DNA of 47,472 bases from Pseudogemmobacter bohemicus (GTDB taxonomy: Bacteria > Pseudomonadota > Alphaproteobacteria > Rhodobacterales > Rhodobacteraceae): contig NZ_QNHG01000004.1 of the NCBI RefSeq assembly GCF_003290025.1, positions 1 through 47,472 on the forward strand. Reading direction: 5' to 3'. Position 1 is the first letter of the stretch, and each line of letters starts with the position of its first letter. Below are positions 16,828-26,450 of the stretch, one piece after another. Under the pieces are notes generated by a model. The model saw nothing but the letters and a program-made list of their open reading frames with translations, searched no databases and was not told the DNA's origin. The position numbers were made by a program, and so were the translations under genes.

Positions 16828-17754
16828 TCAGACCGGCACGTCCTCGGGCACCAACCGAGCAACCGACATCGCATATTGCCCCGGCGGTTGGCCGACCTCG
16901 CGGGCAAAAGCCGTGTTGAATGCGCTGGCCGAGCCATAACCCAGGGCAGCGCCGATCTCGGCCAGACTGCCGTCCCCTCGCCGCAGCCGGTCCCTGGCGA
17001 GGCTCATCCGCCAGCCGGTCAGATAGGCCATCGGCGCAAGCCCGAATTCGCGCTCGAACCGGGTAAAGAAGGCAGAGCGTGACAGGCCCGCAGAACGGGC
17101 CAGTTCCGCCACCGTCCAGGATCGCGCCGGATCGGAGTGCATGGCGCGTAAGGCGATGGAAAGGTGCGGATCACCAAGCCCCCGCAGCAGGCCCGGCGGG
17201 GCGGTGATGCCGCTGGATGCGCGGAAAGCCTCGATCAGCAGAACCTCCAGCAGCCGTTCCAGCACCACCTCGCGCCCGGGCCGTGTTGCCCGCGCCTCAT
17301 CGGCGACGAGGCGGATCAGCATCGCAAGCCGCGCCTCGCCACGGATGACAACCAGATCGGGGAGCAGTGTCAGCAGCAGCGTGGCATCCCGCGCGCCAAA
17401 GGTGCAATGGCCGACAAGCTGCTGCGTCGTGACAGGCAGATCAGGATCGCCGATACGCACCTGCCCGGGCGCGAGCAACACAGGCTCGGAGAACTGCCCC
17501 TTTGGCAGGACGGGATCAGGGCTTGAGATCGTGAAGCGCCGGGCGGCCGGGATCAGCGCGAAGTCACCCTCCTCCAGCAGGATAGGCGGGCGCCCGTCCA
17601 CTTCAAGCAGCGCCTGCCCTGCAAGCGTCAGGTTGTAGAAGACGATGCTGTCCTCATCCCGGCGCACCCGCCAGGCACCAGAAGCGCTGGCGATCTTGGC
17701 ATAGGGCGCGCCGGGGCGAAGCAAGGTCACGATCTCGGTCAGCGGATCGGTCAT
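16828..17754 (-). CDS. AraC-family regulator with cupin domain
   Basis: This 308-residue regulator has an N-terminal cupin domain of the Cupin_6 type (SASGAWRVRRDEDSIVFYNL.., EEGDFALIPAARRF) and a C-terminal double helix-turn-helix (SWTVAELARSAGLSRSAFFTRF... and LAEIGAALGYGSASAFNTAFAREVG). The PxxYAM-like ending GQPPGQYAMSVAR is typical. It is divergently transcribed from the SDR gene at 17860 across a 105-base spacer, implying control of that gene. Members of this group often control short-chain dehydrogenases or oxidative-stress genes. Effector not deducible. Confidence 0.92.
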   Translation of the reverse strand: MTDPLTEIVTLLRPGAPYAKIASASGAWRVRRDEDSIVFYNLTLAGQALLEVDGRPPILLEEGDFALIPAARRFTISSPDPVLPKGQFSEPVLLAPGQVRIGDPDLPVTTQQLVGHCTFGARDATLLLTLLPDLVVIRGEARLAMLIRLVADEARATRPGREVVLERLLEVLLIEAFRASSGITAPPGLLRGLGDPHLSIALRAMHSDPARSWTVAELARSAGLSRSAFFTRFEREFGLAPMAYLTGWRMSLARDRLRRGDGSLAEIGAALGYGSASAFNTAFAREVGQPPGQYAMSVARLVPEDVPV

Positions 17755-17859
17755 GGCCAGCTCAGTTTGGACTTTCGATAAATCATCTCGGACTTCGGAT
17801 TATAGGTCGTCGACTACGGGATGGCTAGATCGGGAGGGCAACTGAGAGAGGACTTCCCC

Positions 17860-18612
17860 ATGCCCACCATTCTGATCACCGGCTGCTCCTCGGGCTTCGG
17901 CCTGGAGACCGCCCGGCATTTCCTGGCCGAAGGCTGGAACGTCATCGCGACGATGCGGACCCCGAAAGCTGATATTCTTCCTGCCTCCGAGCGGTTGACG
18001 ATCCTGCCACTGGACGTCACCGACGCCGCAAGCATCGCCTCGGCGGTGGCAGCCGCAGGCGAGATCGACGTGCTGTTGAACAATGCAGGTATCGGCTGGC
18101 TGAACGCGGTTGAAGGCACGCCGATCAACGTCGTGCGCGACATCTTCGAGACCAATACCTTCGGCACCATCGCCATGATCCAGGCTGTGCTGCCGCAGTT
18201 CCGCACACGCCGCGCGGGGGTGATCATCAACGTGACCTCCAGCGTGACGCTGAAGAATTACGACCTGCTGTCGGTCTATACCGCCAGCAAGGCTGCCGTG
18301 AATGCGCTGACCGAGGTGATGGCGCTGGAACTCGCCCCGTTCGGGATCCGCGCCCATGTCGTACTGCCGGGCCAGGCGCCGGGCACCGCCTTTGGTGCCA
18401 ATGCCCGCGAACGCCTGACGCAGGCCGGCGGCTTCCCGGTACCCTATGCAGAGATGGTTCAGGCGGTCTTCGCGCGGCTAGCCAGCGGGTCAGAAGACGA
18501 ACTGACCAGGGCAGAAGATGTGGCCGCGGCGATCTGGCGCGTCGTGACTGACCCGACCGCGCCCATGCGTGTACCTGCGGGCGCCGATGCCGTGGCGTTG
18601 TTCAAGGGCTGA
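17860..18612 (+). CDS. Short-chain dehydrogenase/reductase
   Basis: This 250-residue classical SDR has a TGCSSGFGLE cofactor loop near the N terminus, NNAG in LLNNAGIGW, a catalytic Ser in NVTSS, and YTASK (Tyr/Lys). The ATG chosen follows GAGAGGA; an upstream in-frame ATG adds 13 non-conserved residues. NAD(P)-dependent oxidation or reduction of an unknown carbonyl compound is expected. Probably controlled by the divergent AraC regulator. A scrap resembling its last codons lies 1.6 kb downstream (20249-20299), suggesting an old duplication or exchange. Confidence 0.92.
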   Translation: MPTILITGCSSGFGLETARHFLAEGWNVIATMRTPKADILPASERLTILPLDVTDAASIASAVAAAGEIDVLLNNAGIGWLNAVEGTPINVVRDIFETNTFGTIAMIQAVLPQFRTRRAGVIINVTSSVTLKNYDLLSVYTASKAAVNALTEVMALELAPFGIRAHVVLPGQAPGTAFGANARERLTQAGGFPVPYAEMVQAVFARLASGSEDELTRAEDVAAAIWRVVTDPTAPMRVPAGADAVALFKG

Positions 18613-18636
18613 GGCTGGACAGCGACGCGCTGAAGC

Positions 18637-19134
18637 TCAGCGCGGCACGGCGCTGAAGTTGTTCCCCGAGCGGCGCAGATGTAGAATCTGCGCCGTCAGG
18701 CCGACCACAAGCAAGACGATCAGTGTGCCGAGCGCGCCGAGCAGGATCGGCGAGTCCGGTCCCTTCGCGATGGGATTGCCATTTGGCACCCGGGTCAGGG
18801 TCTCGTTGACCGTAGGCACCAGCAACAGAAAGACCGTCAAACTCAGAAAGATGGTCTCAAGGTAACGGGCGGCGCGGCCAAGTGCCGATACGCGCCCGAC
18901 CGTATAGCCTGCGACAAGCAGCACCAGGGTCACGACGGCGATCCCGATACTGACCGGCTGTTTTGCGATCAAAAAGACCGTCAGCCCGCCGATCGCCATG
19001 AAGATGAACCAGGCCACACCCGCACCGGATCGGGGCAGGATCCTCCCGTGGCGGGCAAGCATCCAAAGCGCAAGTGGAATGGCGGGCAAGCTGCCAAGCG
19101 TATGCAGCCAGCCCAGGGGAGAGATCCCGAACAT
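18637..19134 (-). CDS. Membrane protein, unknown function
   Basis: This 165-residue protein is predicted to have four or five hydrophobic segments (about 8-28, 40-57, 61-82, 90-110, 127-150). A polar loop, VNETLTRVPNGNPIAKGPDSP, lies between the last two. The C terminus is basic. No family is recognised with confidence. It is convergent with the SDR gene (25 bases between stops) and tandem with ohr, whose stop lies 101 bases upstream, so it may be read from the ohr promoter. Confidence 0.72.
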   Translation of the reverse strand: MFGISPLGWLHTLGSLPAIPLALWMLARHGRILPRSGAGVAWFIFMAIGGLTVFLIAKQPVSIGIAVVTLVLLVAGYTVGRVSALGRAARYLETIFLSLTVFLLLVPTVNETLTRVPNGNPIAKGPDSPILLGALGTLIVLLVVGLTAQILHLRRSGNNFSAVPR

Positions 19135-19234
19135 GGTATTTTCCTGAGATGATATTGGTTGGAGGGATGCCGCCGATGTCTGGCGGGAGTGGCGACAGCC
19201 GGGCTGCGGCTGTCGCGGATACCGGGGCTTAGGC

Positions 19235-19660
19235 TCAGAGCAGAGTCAGACCAACTGCGACGTTGTTACGGGTGGCGTTGGAATAGGGACAGGTCTGGTG
19301 CGCGGCCTCGACCAGCTTTTCCGCTTCTTCGCGCGCAATTCCCGGGAGGCTGATCTCCAGATCCGCCGTGATGCCGAAGCCGCCCTCGCTGCGCGGCCCG
19401 ATCCCCACGGTTGCTGTGATTGCGGCGTCCGCGGGAAGCTTCACCTTGTGTTGCCCCGCCACGACTTTCAGTGCGCCGAGGAAGCAGGCGGCATAGCCTG
19501 CTGCGAAGAGTTGTTCGGGATTGGTGCCCGGGCCGCCGGCACCGCCGAGTTCCTTCGGCGTCGACAGCACAACCTCGAGTCTGCCGTCTTCACTGCGGGC
19601 CTGCCCCTCACGGCCGCCGGTTGCGGTGGCTTTGGTGCGATAGAGAACCTGGACTGACAT
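19235..19660 (-). CDS. ohr: Organic hydroperoxide resistance protein Ohr
   Basis: This 141-residue OsmC/Ohr-fold peroxidase reduces organic (lipid) hydroperoxides using two active-site cysteines. They are the Cys in [10 protein letters not shown] and the Cys in [11 protein letters not shown]. The upstream Arg needed for catalysis is probably in the N-terminal strand region. The start follows AAGGAAGA; a 40-codon upstream extension reads through the operator region and is not real. Length is as expected. It is divergent from ohrR, with two palindromic sites between them. Confidence 0.96.
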   Translation of the reverse strand: MSVQVLYRTKATATGGREGQARSEDGRLEVVLSTPKELGGAGGPGTNPEQLFAAGYAACFLGALKVVAGQHKVKLPADAAITATVGIGPRSEGGFGITADLEISLPGIAREEAEKLVEAAHQTCPYSNATRNNVAVGLTLL

Positions 19661-19691
19661 GGTCGTCTTCCTTTCTATTTCTCGATAATAC

Positions 19692-19755
19692 TTATTGCGA
19701 TAATATTCTTTAGGTCGCCCGCCCGACCCTGTCCAGCTTTTTATTGTCGCGATAA
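19692..19755. promoter_or_regulatory. Two probable OhrR operators
   Basis: TTATTGCGATAA (19692-19703) and TTATTGTCGCGATAA (19741-19755) are imperfect palindromes with the same TTAT...ATAA arms, one close to each divergent gene. A third partial copy, CTCGATAATA, lies at 19681-19690. The arrangement fits one OhrR dimer at each promoter. Inferred from symmetry and position. Confidence 0.55.
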
Positions 19756-19778
19756 CGAGTTTCGTGATAAGCAGCCTC

Positions 19779-20222
19779 ATGGCCCATGATCTGACCCTCG
19801 AAGACCAGCTCTGTTTCTCGCTTTATGCGACCTCCATGGCGATCAACCGCCTCTACAAGCCACTGCTCGACCAGTTGGGGATAACCTATCCGCAATATCT
19901 GGTGCTGAGCGTGCTTTGGGAGGAGGACGGCCGCGGCGTCGGCGCTATAGCGACGCGACTGGATCTGGAGCCGAGCACGATCACGCCGCTGGTCAAGCGG
20001 CTGGAGGCAGCCGGTATGGTCACCCGCACCCGCCGCCCGGATGACGAGCGCAGTGTCTCGGTCGCGCTGACCCCGCGCGGGGCAGCGCTGAAGAGCGAGA
20101 GCCGTTGCCTTGGTGAAGCCCTGTTTACAAAGGCGGGCATGGCCGCAGAAGAGATGATCGCGCTCAACCGCAAGGTTCGGGATTTGCACGACGCCCTGAC
20201 GGGCAGAACAAGCAAAATATAA
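19779..20222 (+). CDS. ohrR: MarR-family peroxide sensor OhrR
   Basis: This 147-residue winged-helix repressor carries the lone N-terminal sensing Cys ([22 protein letters not shown] region, residue 12). The Tyr residues that contact it in OhrR and the wing [14 protein letters not shown] are also present. Oxidation of the Cys by organic hydroperoxides releases DNA and induces ohr. The start [13 protein letters not shown] is chosen over an upstream ATG because it gives the usual spacing to the Cys. It is the standard divergent ohr/ohrR pair. Confidence 0.95.
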   Translation: MAHDLTLEDQLCFSLYATSMAINRLYKPLLDQLGITYPQYLVLSVLWEEDGRGVGAIATRLDLEPSTITPLVKRLEAAGMVTRTRRPDDERSVSVALTPRGAALKSESRCLGEALFTKAGMAAEEMIALNRKVRDLHDALTGRTSKI

Positions 20223-20248
20223 GCTCTCCGAGGGCGACCGATCCCTCC

Positions 20249-20299
20249 GCGCTGACACGTGTGCCCGCAGACGCTGAGGCTATAGCCCTGTTCAAAGGT
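20249..20299 (+). pseudogene. 3' fragment of a second SDR gene
   Basis: The frame reads RVPADAEAIALFKG. It matches the end of the intact SDR at 18612 (RVPAGADAVALFKG) almost residue for residue, but here the stop codon is changed and no upstream coding part remains. It is a truncated relic of a duplicated or exchanged gene. Confidence 0.6.
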
Positions 20300-20734
20300 T
20301 GTGGTCGGCCTCAGGGCGCAGAAGACATCGTCGTCCTACGCCCCCCCATCCTTCTCTTTCCTTGCGGGCACCCGCTCTCATGCTCCTATCGACGCACGTC
20401 GCGGACGAAGACTCGTCATCCTTTAGTCAGATTCCAAACTAACTCAGGGTCGAAAACTACGCTGCACCCCGCCAGACCACGAAATTCTGCGATCAAAGCA
20501 TGAACATGAATTGCACACGACAGAGAGCAACACACTGATTTAAAAAAGAAAAACACCCAATCCATCATCGGGGCGACAGATAGCCTACAACTGCCGAAAG
20601 TATATTGTTTTTGTTCAATTTTATGCGATACGGCGGTCATGCAATTCATCTCATTTTTGGCCGATTCAGGCCTATTTACGTCCATTTCTGAATTTAGCAT
20701 GACGCGAGTCATACGGATTCGGATGGAGTCATAT
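20300..20734. other. Gene-free stretch upstream of the integrase relic
   Basis: No gene is supported. The right half (20500-20700) is markedly AT-rich and presumably held the integrase promoter and the left attachment junction. No tRNA gene or clear direct repeat (att site) is visible. Confidence 0.4.
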
Positions 20735-21599
20735 ATGGCGTCGATTGTTGGACGGACCAGAAAGGACGGCTCGACCGTCTACTTAGCACAAATCGTACGC
20801 AGGGGCCACGGGTTCCAAGAATCGCGGTCCTTTAACAAGGAGAAAACCGCAAAAAATTGAGCTAAGAAGCGCGAGGCCGAGATTGACGCCATGATCGCGG
20901 ATGGCCTCAAGCCCAAGACGACGAAAACGCAGAAAAAGACGCTTGGTGACACCATCGACAAGTACACCGAAGCGTCCATGAAGGCCATCGGCAAGACCAA
21001 GACGCAGGTCCTGCGGACGATCCGCAAGGAATACGATATTGCCGAAAAGCGTTGCGATCAGATCGACTCCACAGGGATCGTCAAATTCGCGCAGGAACTA
21101 CACCTGCACCCCGGATTGGACTCACCCGCCACCGTCTTGAACTACCTGTCGCACCTGTCAGCGGTCTTCACTCATGCGCCCGCCCTGTGGGGCTTCGACC
21201 TCGATCCCCACGAAATGAAAAAGGCGATGGGGGCAGTCAAGCACATAGGAGTTGCCGCCCGACCTAATGAAAGGGACCGACGCCCGACGCTACAAGAACT
21301 CGACAGGCTGATGGCATACTTCGCCACTGCTTCGGCGCACGACTCCCGAGCTATTCGGGTGCACCGGATCGTCGCATTCGCCATCTTCTCGACACGGCGG
21401 CAGGCCGAAATCTGCCGCATCACATGGAAGGACTACAAGGCCGAAGATGGCCGGGTGATGGTCCGCAAAATGAAGAGCGCCGGCGACAAGGGCGGACTGG
21501 ATACTTGGGTGGAACTGCCGGCCCCCTGCGGCGCGATCATCGCCGGGATGCCTAGCGCCAAGGCGGCGATCTTCCCGTTCAATGGTGACAGCCCCGGGT
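20735..21599 (+). pseudogene. Tyrosine-recombinase integrase, nonsense and truncated
   Basis: The N terminus MASIVGRTRKDGSTVYLAQI begins a phage/island-type integrase. At 20858-20860 a TGA sits where relatives have Trp (..AKN-stop-AKKREAE), and the same frame then continues through a core-binding domain (TLGDTIDKYTEASMKAIGKTKTQ region). The catalytic domain start follows, with the first active-site Arg in FSTRRQAEICRITW. The frame is lost after FPFNGDS at about 21590-21600, where an IS66-type fragment begins. The second half of the catalytic domain (His, Arg, Tyr) is therefore gone. It is the best evidence that an integrative island once entered here. The nucleotide sequence upstream is AT-rich and unlike the host. 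Confidence 0.85.
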
Positions 21600-21695
21600 G
21601 CCAGCCGAAAGAACCTCCACTGTCGTCTCCCTGGAGAAAATCCATGCCAGTAATCCCCATGGTCCGGTGAAGCGATCACGAGGAAAGCCCGCAGG
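21600..21695 (-). mobile_element. IS66-family 5'-end remnant
   Basis: About 95 bases align, at roughly three-quarters identity by eye, with 26691-26786, the 5' end and leader of the IS66-type tnpA. The tnpA start codon equivalent is mutated (CTGG in place of CATGG on the top strand at 21631). It is fused directly to the broken integrase. The two copies differ too much to be arms of one recent transposon. Confidence 0.6.
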
Positions 21696-21901
21696 GGCCT
21701 GTATCCGCCAAAGCGGCGGTCCCTGGTGATACCGTTTGCTACCGGCCCCCTTTGTGCGGGTTTCCGCCGGGCGCGCGGCTCTGACTGATCTGTTGCGCAG
21801 GCAAGGCGTGGTTTTTGCGCTAACAGCGCAGAACGGTATCGGAAATTTCTGACGGGATACGGTTTTTCGATCCCTGTAACCGGATGAGGGACGGGCGAAA
21901 A

Positions 21902-23074
21902 ATGGCGTTGAATGATGCGACGGGAGCAGAAACTGCGGCCAGGCCGCGCAGACGTGGCAGGGTGTTCCTCTGGCTGGGCGTTGGTGCGATTTTGATCGGG
22001 GCTGCCGTGGTATTCCTGCGGCCTGCGGCTGACGGCACGACCGGCGACGCGGCCCCGGAAGAGACGCCTGCCCCTGTTGTGATGCAGCTTCTGCCCTCCG
22101 AGCTTTACGCGGTCCGGACCGGCACGCTCAGCGATACGGTGCAGATCACCGGCACGCTGGTGCCTGCGCGCTCGCTTTCCATCCCGGCTGAGGTTTCCGG
22201 ACGGATCGACTCGGTGAAATTCCGCGTTGGCGATCAGGTGCCCGAAGGGGCAGAGCTGGCCACGATTGATGTCGAGACCCTGCGCAACCGGCTCGAGCAA
22301 AGCCGCGCCACCGCCGAAGCGACCCGTGCCCAGCTGGTGCTGGCCGAGGCGCAGCTGCAACGCACCACCGATCTGGTGCGGCGCGGCGTCTCTTCCACCT
22401 CGGCGCTGGAGACGGAGGCCGCCAATCTCAGCCAGATCGAGGCGAATTACACCGCGCTGCAGCGCCAGGTCGAGACGGCCGAGGATGATCTTTCCAAGGC
22501 GCGCATCACCGCGCCTTTCGCAGGCGTGATCTCGGCCCGTTCGGTCGATCCCGGCACCTATGTCACGCTCGGGACCGAGCTTCTGGGCCTTGTCGATATG
22601 ACCGCGCTGGATCTGGAGGGCGGCGTGCCGGCGGTGCATGCGACCCGGCTGAAACCAGGGCAGCGGGTCGATCTGGTGGTCGATGGCCTTGCCGATCACC
22701 GGTTCGAGGGTGTGATCGACCGGATCGCCCCTGTCGCCGTGTCGGGCACCCGTGTGCTGCCGGTGTTTGCGCGGATCGAAAATACAGACGGGCTGCTCAA
22801 GGGCGGCATGTTCGCCTCGGGCACGCTGGTGCTTGAGGAATCCACAGACGGGATCGGCATTCCCGCCGATGCGCTGCGCGAGGATGACGAGGGCAGCTAT
22901 GTGCTGAAAATCACCGGCGACCAGGCCATCCGCCAGCCGGTCGGGGTGGTGCGCAGCTGGAACCGGGGCCGCGTGGTCGAGATTTCTTCGGGCCTTGAGC
23001 CCGGCGACACCATCGTGGCGCTGAAGATGGAGCGCCTGCAGTCTGGCGCCACGGTCTCGCTGGTGGGGCGCTGA
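21902..23074 (+). CDS. RND efflux periplasmic adaptor (membrane fusion protein)
   Basis: This 390-residue adaptor links an inner-membrane RND pump to an outer-membrane channel. The N terminus has a basic patch and one membrane anchor (RVFLWLGVGAILIGAAVVFL, about residues 22-41). Then come the lipoyl half (TLVPARSLSIPAEVSGRIDSV in part), an alpha-helical hairpin (about 120-195, rich in Ala/Gln/Glu), and the second lipoyl half FAGVISARSVDPGTYV. Beta-barrel and membrane-proximal domains end the protein. The start at MALNDATG is preferred over an ATG six codons earlier, though neither ribosome site is strong. It is followed after three bases by the pump gene, forming an operon. No outer-membrane channel gene is nearby, so a TolC-like partner elsewhere is needed. 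Confidence 0.92.
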   Translation: MALNDATGAETAARPRRRGRVFLWLGVGAILIGAAVVFLRPAADGTTGDAAPEETPAPVVMQLLPSELYAVRTGTLSDTVQITGTLVPARSLSIPAEVSGRIDSVKFRVGDQVPEGAELATIDVETLRNRLEQSRATAEATRAQLVLAEAQLQRTTDLVRRGVSSTSALETEAANLSQIEANYTALQRQVETAEDDLSKARITAPFAGVISARSVDPGTYVTLGTELLGLVDMTALDLEGGVPAVHATRLKPGQRVDLVVDGLADHRFEGVIDRIAPVAVSGTRVLPVFARIENTDGLLKGGMFASGTLVLEESTDGIGIPADALREDDEGSYVLKITGDQAIRQPVGVVRSWNRGRVVEISSGLEPGDTIVALKMERLQSGATVSLVGR

Positions 23075-23077
23075 GCG

Positions 23078-26000
23078 ATGTTCCTGACCCGCATCGCCGT
23101 CCGCCAGCCGGTCTTTGCCACCATGATCATGGTGGCAATCTGTGTGATCGGTATTTTCTCTTACAGCCGCCTGCCGATTGACGAGCTGCCCGAGGTCGAT
23201 TTCCCGGTCGTGGCCGTGGTGACATCATACCCCGGCGCGACGCCCGAGGCGGTCGAGAAGGATATTATCGAGCCCATCGAGGACTCTGTCTCGACGCTTT
23301 CCGGGATCGACACCATCACCTCGACCGCACAGACCGGCTCGGCGATGGTGCTGATCATGTTCGACCTTGAGGTCGACAGCGCCACCGCAGCCCAGGATGT
23401 CCGTGACCGTGTTTCGCAAATCGCAGGCAGCCTCCCCGATACCGCGACCGATCCTCGTATCCTGCGCTTCGATCCGTCCGAGATGCCGATCCTGTCAATC
23501 GGCCTTACCTCTGCCACGCTGAGCGCGGGCACGCTGACCACGATTGCGGAAGATGAAATTTCGACCCGCATCTCGAATATCAAGGGGGTGGGCCAGGCGA
23601 CCGTGGTGGGCGGGCTGCCGAATGAGGTGCAGATCCGGCTGGATCCCTTGCGCCAGACCGCGCTGGCGGTGGGTGCAGTGCAGGTGACCTCGGTTTTGCG
23701 CGACGCCAATGTCGATTTGCCGGCGGGCTCGGTGACGGATGCCTCGACCAGTCAGTCGGTGCAGGTCGAGGGGCGCATCCCCGATCTGGCAGGGTTCGAG
23801 GATCTGATCATCGGCCAGCGCGGCGGTTTCCCGATCCGGCTGGGCGATCTGGCGATGGTCGGCACCGATCTGGCCGAGGCGGAAAGCCTTGCGATGATCG
23901 ACGGGCGCCGCGCGATCACCATCGACGTGTTGAAGACGCAAGGCTCGAACACCGTGGCCGTGGCCGAGGCGGTGCGCAAAGACATCGCCCTGATGCAGGC
24001 CGATCCGGCCTATGAAGGGATCGAGATTGCGCTGATCCGCGACAATGCGGTGCCGGTCGAACAGAGTTTTGCCGCCGTGCAGAGCATGCTGATCGAGGGC
24101 GCGATCCTGGCCACCGTGATTGTGTTTCTGTTCCTGAATTCCTGGCGCTCGACCGTGATCACCGGGCTGACGCTGCCGATCTCGATCATCGGCACCATGG
24201 CGGCGGTCTGGTTCATGGGCTTCACGCTCAATATGATGACGATGATGGCGCTGTCTTTGTCCATCGGCATCCTGATCGACGATGCCATCGTCGTGCGCGA
24301 AAACATCATGCGCCATCTGCATATGGGCAAAAGCCATGAACAGGCCGCGCTGGATGGCACCAGTGAGATCGGCCTTGCGGTGCTGGCGACCACGCTTTCC
24401 ATCGTCGCGGTCTTCCTGCCGGTGGCGTTTATGGAGGGCATCCTTGGCCGCTTCTTCCTGCAATTCGGGGTGACGGTCTCGGTCGCGGTGATGATTTCGA
24501 TGTTCGTCTCCTTCACGCTTGATCCCATGATGTCGGCAGTCTGGTATGACCCGGCTTCGGAACCCGGTGCGCAGCGCGGGCCCATCGGCCGCGCGGTGGC
24601 GCGGTTCGACACCTGGTTCGAAGGGCTGATCACGCGCTATCGCAGCGTGCTGGCCTGGGCGCTCAACTGGCGCAAGACCACGCTCTCCATCGCGGGGCTG
24701 ACCTTTATCGGCGGGCTGATGCTGTTCCCGTTCATCGGCGCGGAATTCTCGCCTGCCTCGGACAATTCCGAAGTCCAGGTCGAGATGGAACTGCCCATCG
24801 GCACGCCGCTTTTGCGCACCGAGGCCAAAATCGCCCAGGTCGATGCGGTTCTGCGCCAGTTCCCCGAGGTGATCGGCACCTATGCGACCGTTGGCTCCAG
24901 CGGGGCAGCCGGCCAGAACCAGGCGACGATCACCGCGCGCCTCTCGGAACCCACCGCGCGCGAGCGGGATCCTGTGGCGCTGGCGCCGCCGATCCGCGAT
25001 GCGCTGGAGCAGATTCCCGGTGCGCGCTTTCGCGTTGGCGCAGGCGGCGGCATGGGCGGCGGCGTGACGGCGCCGGTCGAGGTGAAGCTCTTCGGCCCCG
25101 ATCTCGATGTGCTCAAACGCCTCGCCGATGAACTGTCCGAAAAGTTCGAAGAGGTGCCGGGTCTGGTCGATATCCGCACCTCGCTGGACGAGCCCCAGCC
25201 GACACTCGGCATCCAGGTCCATCGCGAGGCAGCCTCGGATCTCGGCGTGACGCTGTCGCAGGTCGGCCAGGCGCTCTCACCGATGATCGCGGGCGAGACC
25301 GTCTCGGAATGGACCGCGCCGAATGGCGACAGCTATGACGTGGTGGTGCGGCTGCCCTCGGAATATCGCGAGGACATCACCAGCCTCAGCAGCCTGCCGA
25401 TCACTGCGACCGCAGATGGCAGCGGCATCGTAAGGCTCGACCAGATCGCAACGGTCGAGCCTTCGCAAAGCGCGGGCGAGATCACGCGCGAGGATGGTCA
25501 ACGCTCGGTCAGCGTCACGGCGGGGCTTGACGGGATCGACATCCTGACAGCATCAACCGGCATTCAGGCCGCCCAGGATGCGCTGGATCTGCCGCCCGGT
25601 TACCGGATAGGCACCGGCGGCGATGCCGAGAGCATCATGGAATCGGCGATCTCGGCGCTGGTGGCGCTTGGCCTCGCAATCATCTTCATCTACCTCGTGC
25701 TGGCCTCGCAATTCGGCAGTTTCCTGCAGCCGATCGCCATCATGTCATCATTGCCGCTGGCATTGGTGGGTGTGATGCTGGGGCTTCTGATCGGCGGCAG
25801 CACTTTGAACATCTTCTCGGTGATCGGGTTCATCATGCTGATGGGGCTGGTGGTGAAGAACGCGATCCTGCTGGTTGACAATGCCAACCAGCACCGGCGC
25901 GAGGGGATGGAGGTCCGTGAGGCGCTGATCGAGGCAGGCGCCACCCGTTTCCGCCCCATCGTGATGACCACGCTCGCGATGATCTTCGGGATGATCCCGC

Positions 26001-26185
26001 TGGCGGTGAACCTGCATGGCGGCACCTCGCAAAATGCCCCCATGGCCCATGCGGTGATCGGGGGACTGATCTCGTCTTCGATCCTGACGCTGGTGGTGGT
26101 GCCGGTTCTGCTGACCTATATCGACGGTTTCCAGCGCCTGATCCGCCCCTGGATGCCGCGTGCGCCCGACAGTCACGCGACCTGA
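23078..26185 (+). CDS. RND-family multidrug efflux transporter (HAE1/AcrB-like)
   Basis: This 1035-residue proton-driven pump has the full RND plan: TM1 near residues 9-28, a large periplasmic loop, TM2-6 at about 335-480, a second periplasmic loop, and TM8-12 at about 860-1015. The proton-relay aspartates are Asp401/Asp402 in GILIDDAIVVREN. Twelve helices and intact length indicate function. Typical substrates are lipophilic drugs and solvents, but specificity cannot be read. It follows the adaptor gene closely. The operon is intact although both flanks are IS debris, suggesting it was carried in and kept. No local regulator gene is present. Confidence 0.95.
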   Translation: MFLTRIAVRQPVFATMIMVAICVIGIFSYSRLPIDELPEVDFPVVAVVTSYPGATPEAVEKDIIEPIEDSVSTLSGIDTITSTAQTGSAMVLIMFDLEVDSATAAQDVRDRVSQIAGSLPDTATDPRILRFDPSEMPILSIGLTSATLSAGTLTTIAEDEISTRISNIKGVGQATVVGGLPNEVQIRLDPLRQTALAVGAVQVTSVLRDANVDLPAGSVTDASTSQSVQVEGRIPDLAGFEDLIIGQRGGFPIRLGDLAMVGTDLAEAESLAMIDGRRAITIDVLKTQGSNTVAVAEAVRKDIALMQADPAYEGIEIALIRDNAVPVEQSFAAVQSMLIEGAILATVIVFLFLNSWRSTVITGLTLPISIIGTMAAVWFMGFTLNMMTMMALSLSIGILIDDAIVVRENIMRHLHMGKSHEQAALDGTSEIGLAVLATTLSIVAVFLPVAFMEGILGRFFLQFGVTVSVAVMISMFVSFTLDPMMSAVWYDPASEPGAQRGPIGRAVARFDTWFEGLITRYRSVLAWALNWRKTTLSIAGLTFIGGLMLFPFIGAEFSPASDNSEVQVEMELPIGTPLLRTEAKIAQVDAVLRQFPEVIGTYATVGSSGAAGQNQATITARLSEPTARERDPVALAPPIRDALEQIPGARFRVGAGGGMGGGVTAPVEVKLFGPDLDVLKRLADELSEKFEEVPGLVDIRTSLDEPQPTLGIQVHREAASDLGVTLSQVGQALSPMIAGETVSEWTAPNGDSYDVVVRLPSEYREDITSLSSLPITATADGSGIVRLDQIATVEPSQSAGEITREDGQRSVSVTAGLDGIDILTASTGIQAAQDALDLPPGYRIGTGGDAESIMESAISALVALGLAIIFIYLVLASQFGSFLQPIAIMSSLPLALVGVMLGLLIGGSTLNIFSVIGFIMLMGLVVKNAILLVDNANQHRREGMEVREALIEAGATRFRPIVMTTLAMIFGMIPLAVNLHGGTSQNAPMAHAVIGGLISSSILTLVVVPVLLTYIDGFQRLIRPWMPRAPDSHAT

Positions 26186-26450
26186 ACGCGGCCTCTGGTC
26201 CGTATAAAATGCCCGGACCTGCGAAGGGTTGCAGAGGCTGGCCGGACAACCTGCTGCCGGAGGCCATCCTTTGGCGCGTGGTGCAGGCTTCCAGTGCGTT
26301 CCGGGTGAGCCGCTTCCGGATCGCGGCCTGCTCTTTGGCCTCTCGCGGCCTCCGGTCTGATTGATGCGGGCTTTCAATCTCGCCTCGTCGTAAGCATGGC
26401 GGCGTTCGCTGATGCTGTGCGGCTTGTCGTGGCGCCAGGAGTCAGCCCCC

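Noticed and set aside
20300-20734. tRNA attachment site for the integrase
   Set aside because: No tRNA fold or T-loop sequence and no repeated att core found by eye.
23495-25222. 575-codon frame antisense to the RND pump
   Set aside because: Low-complexity His/Arg/Asp translation opposite an intact conserved transporter.
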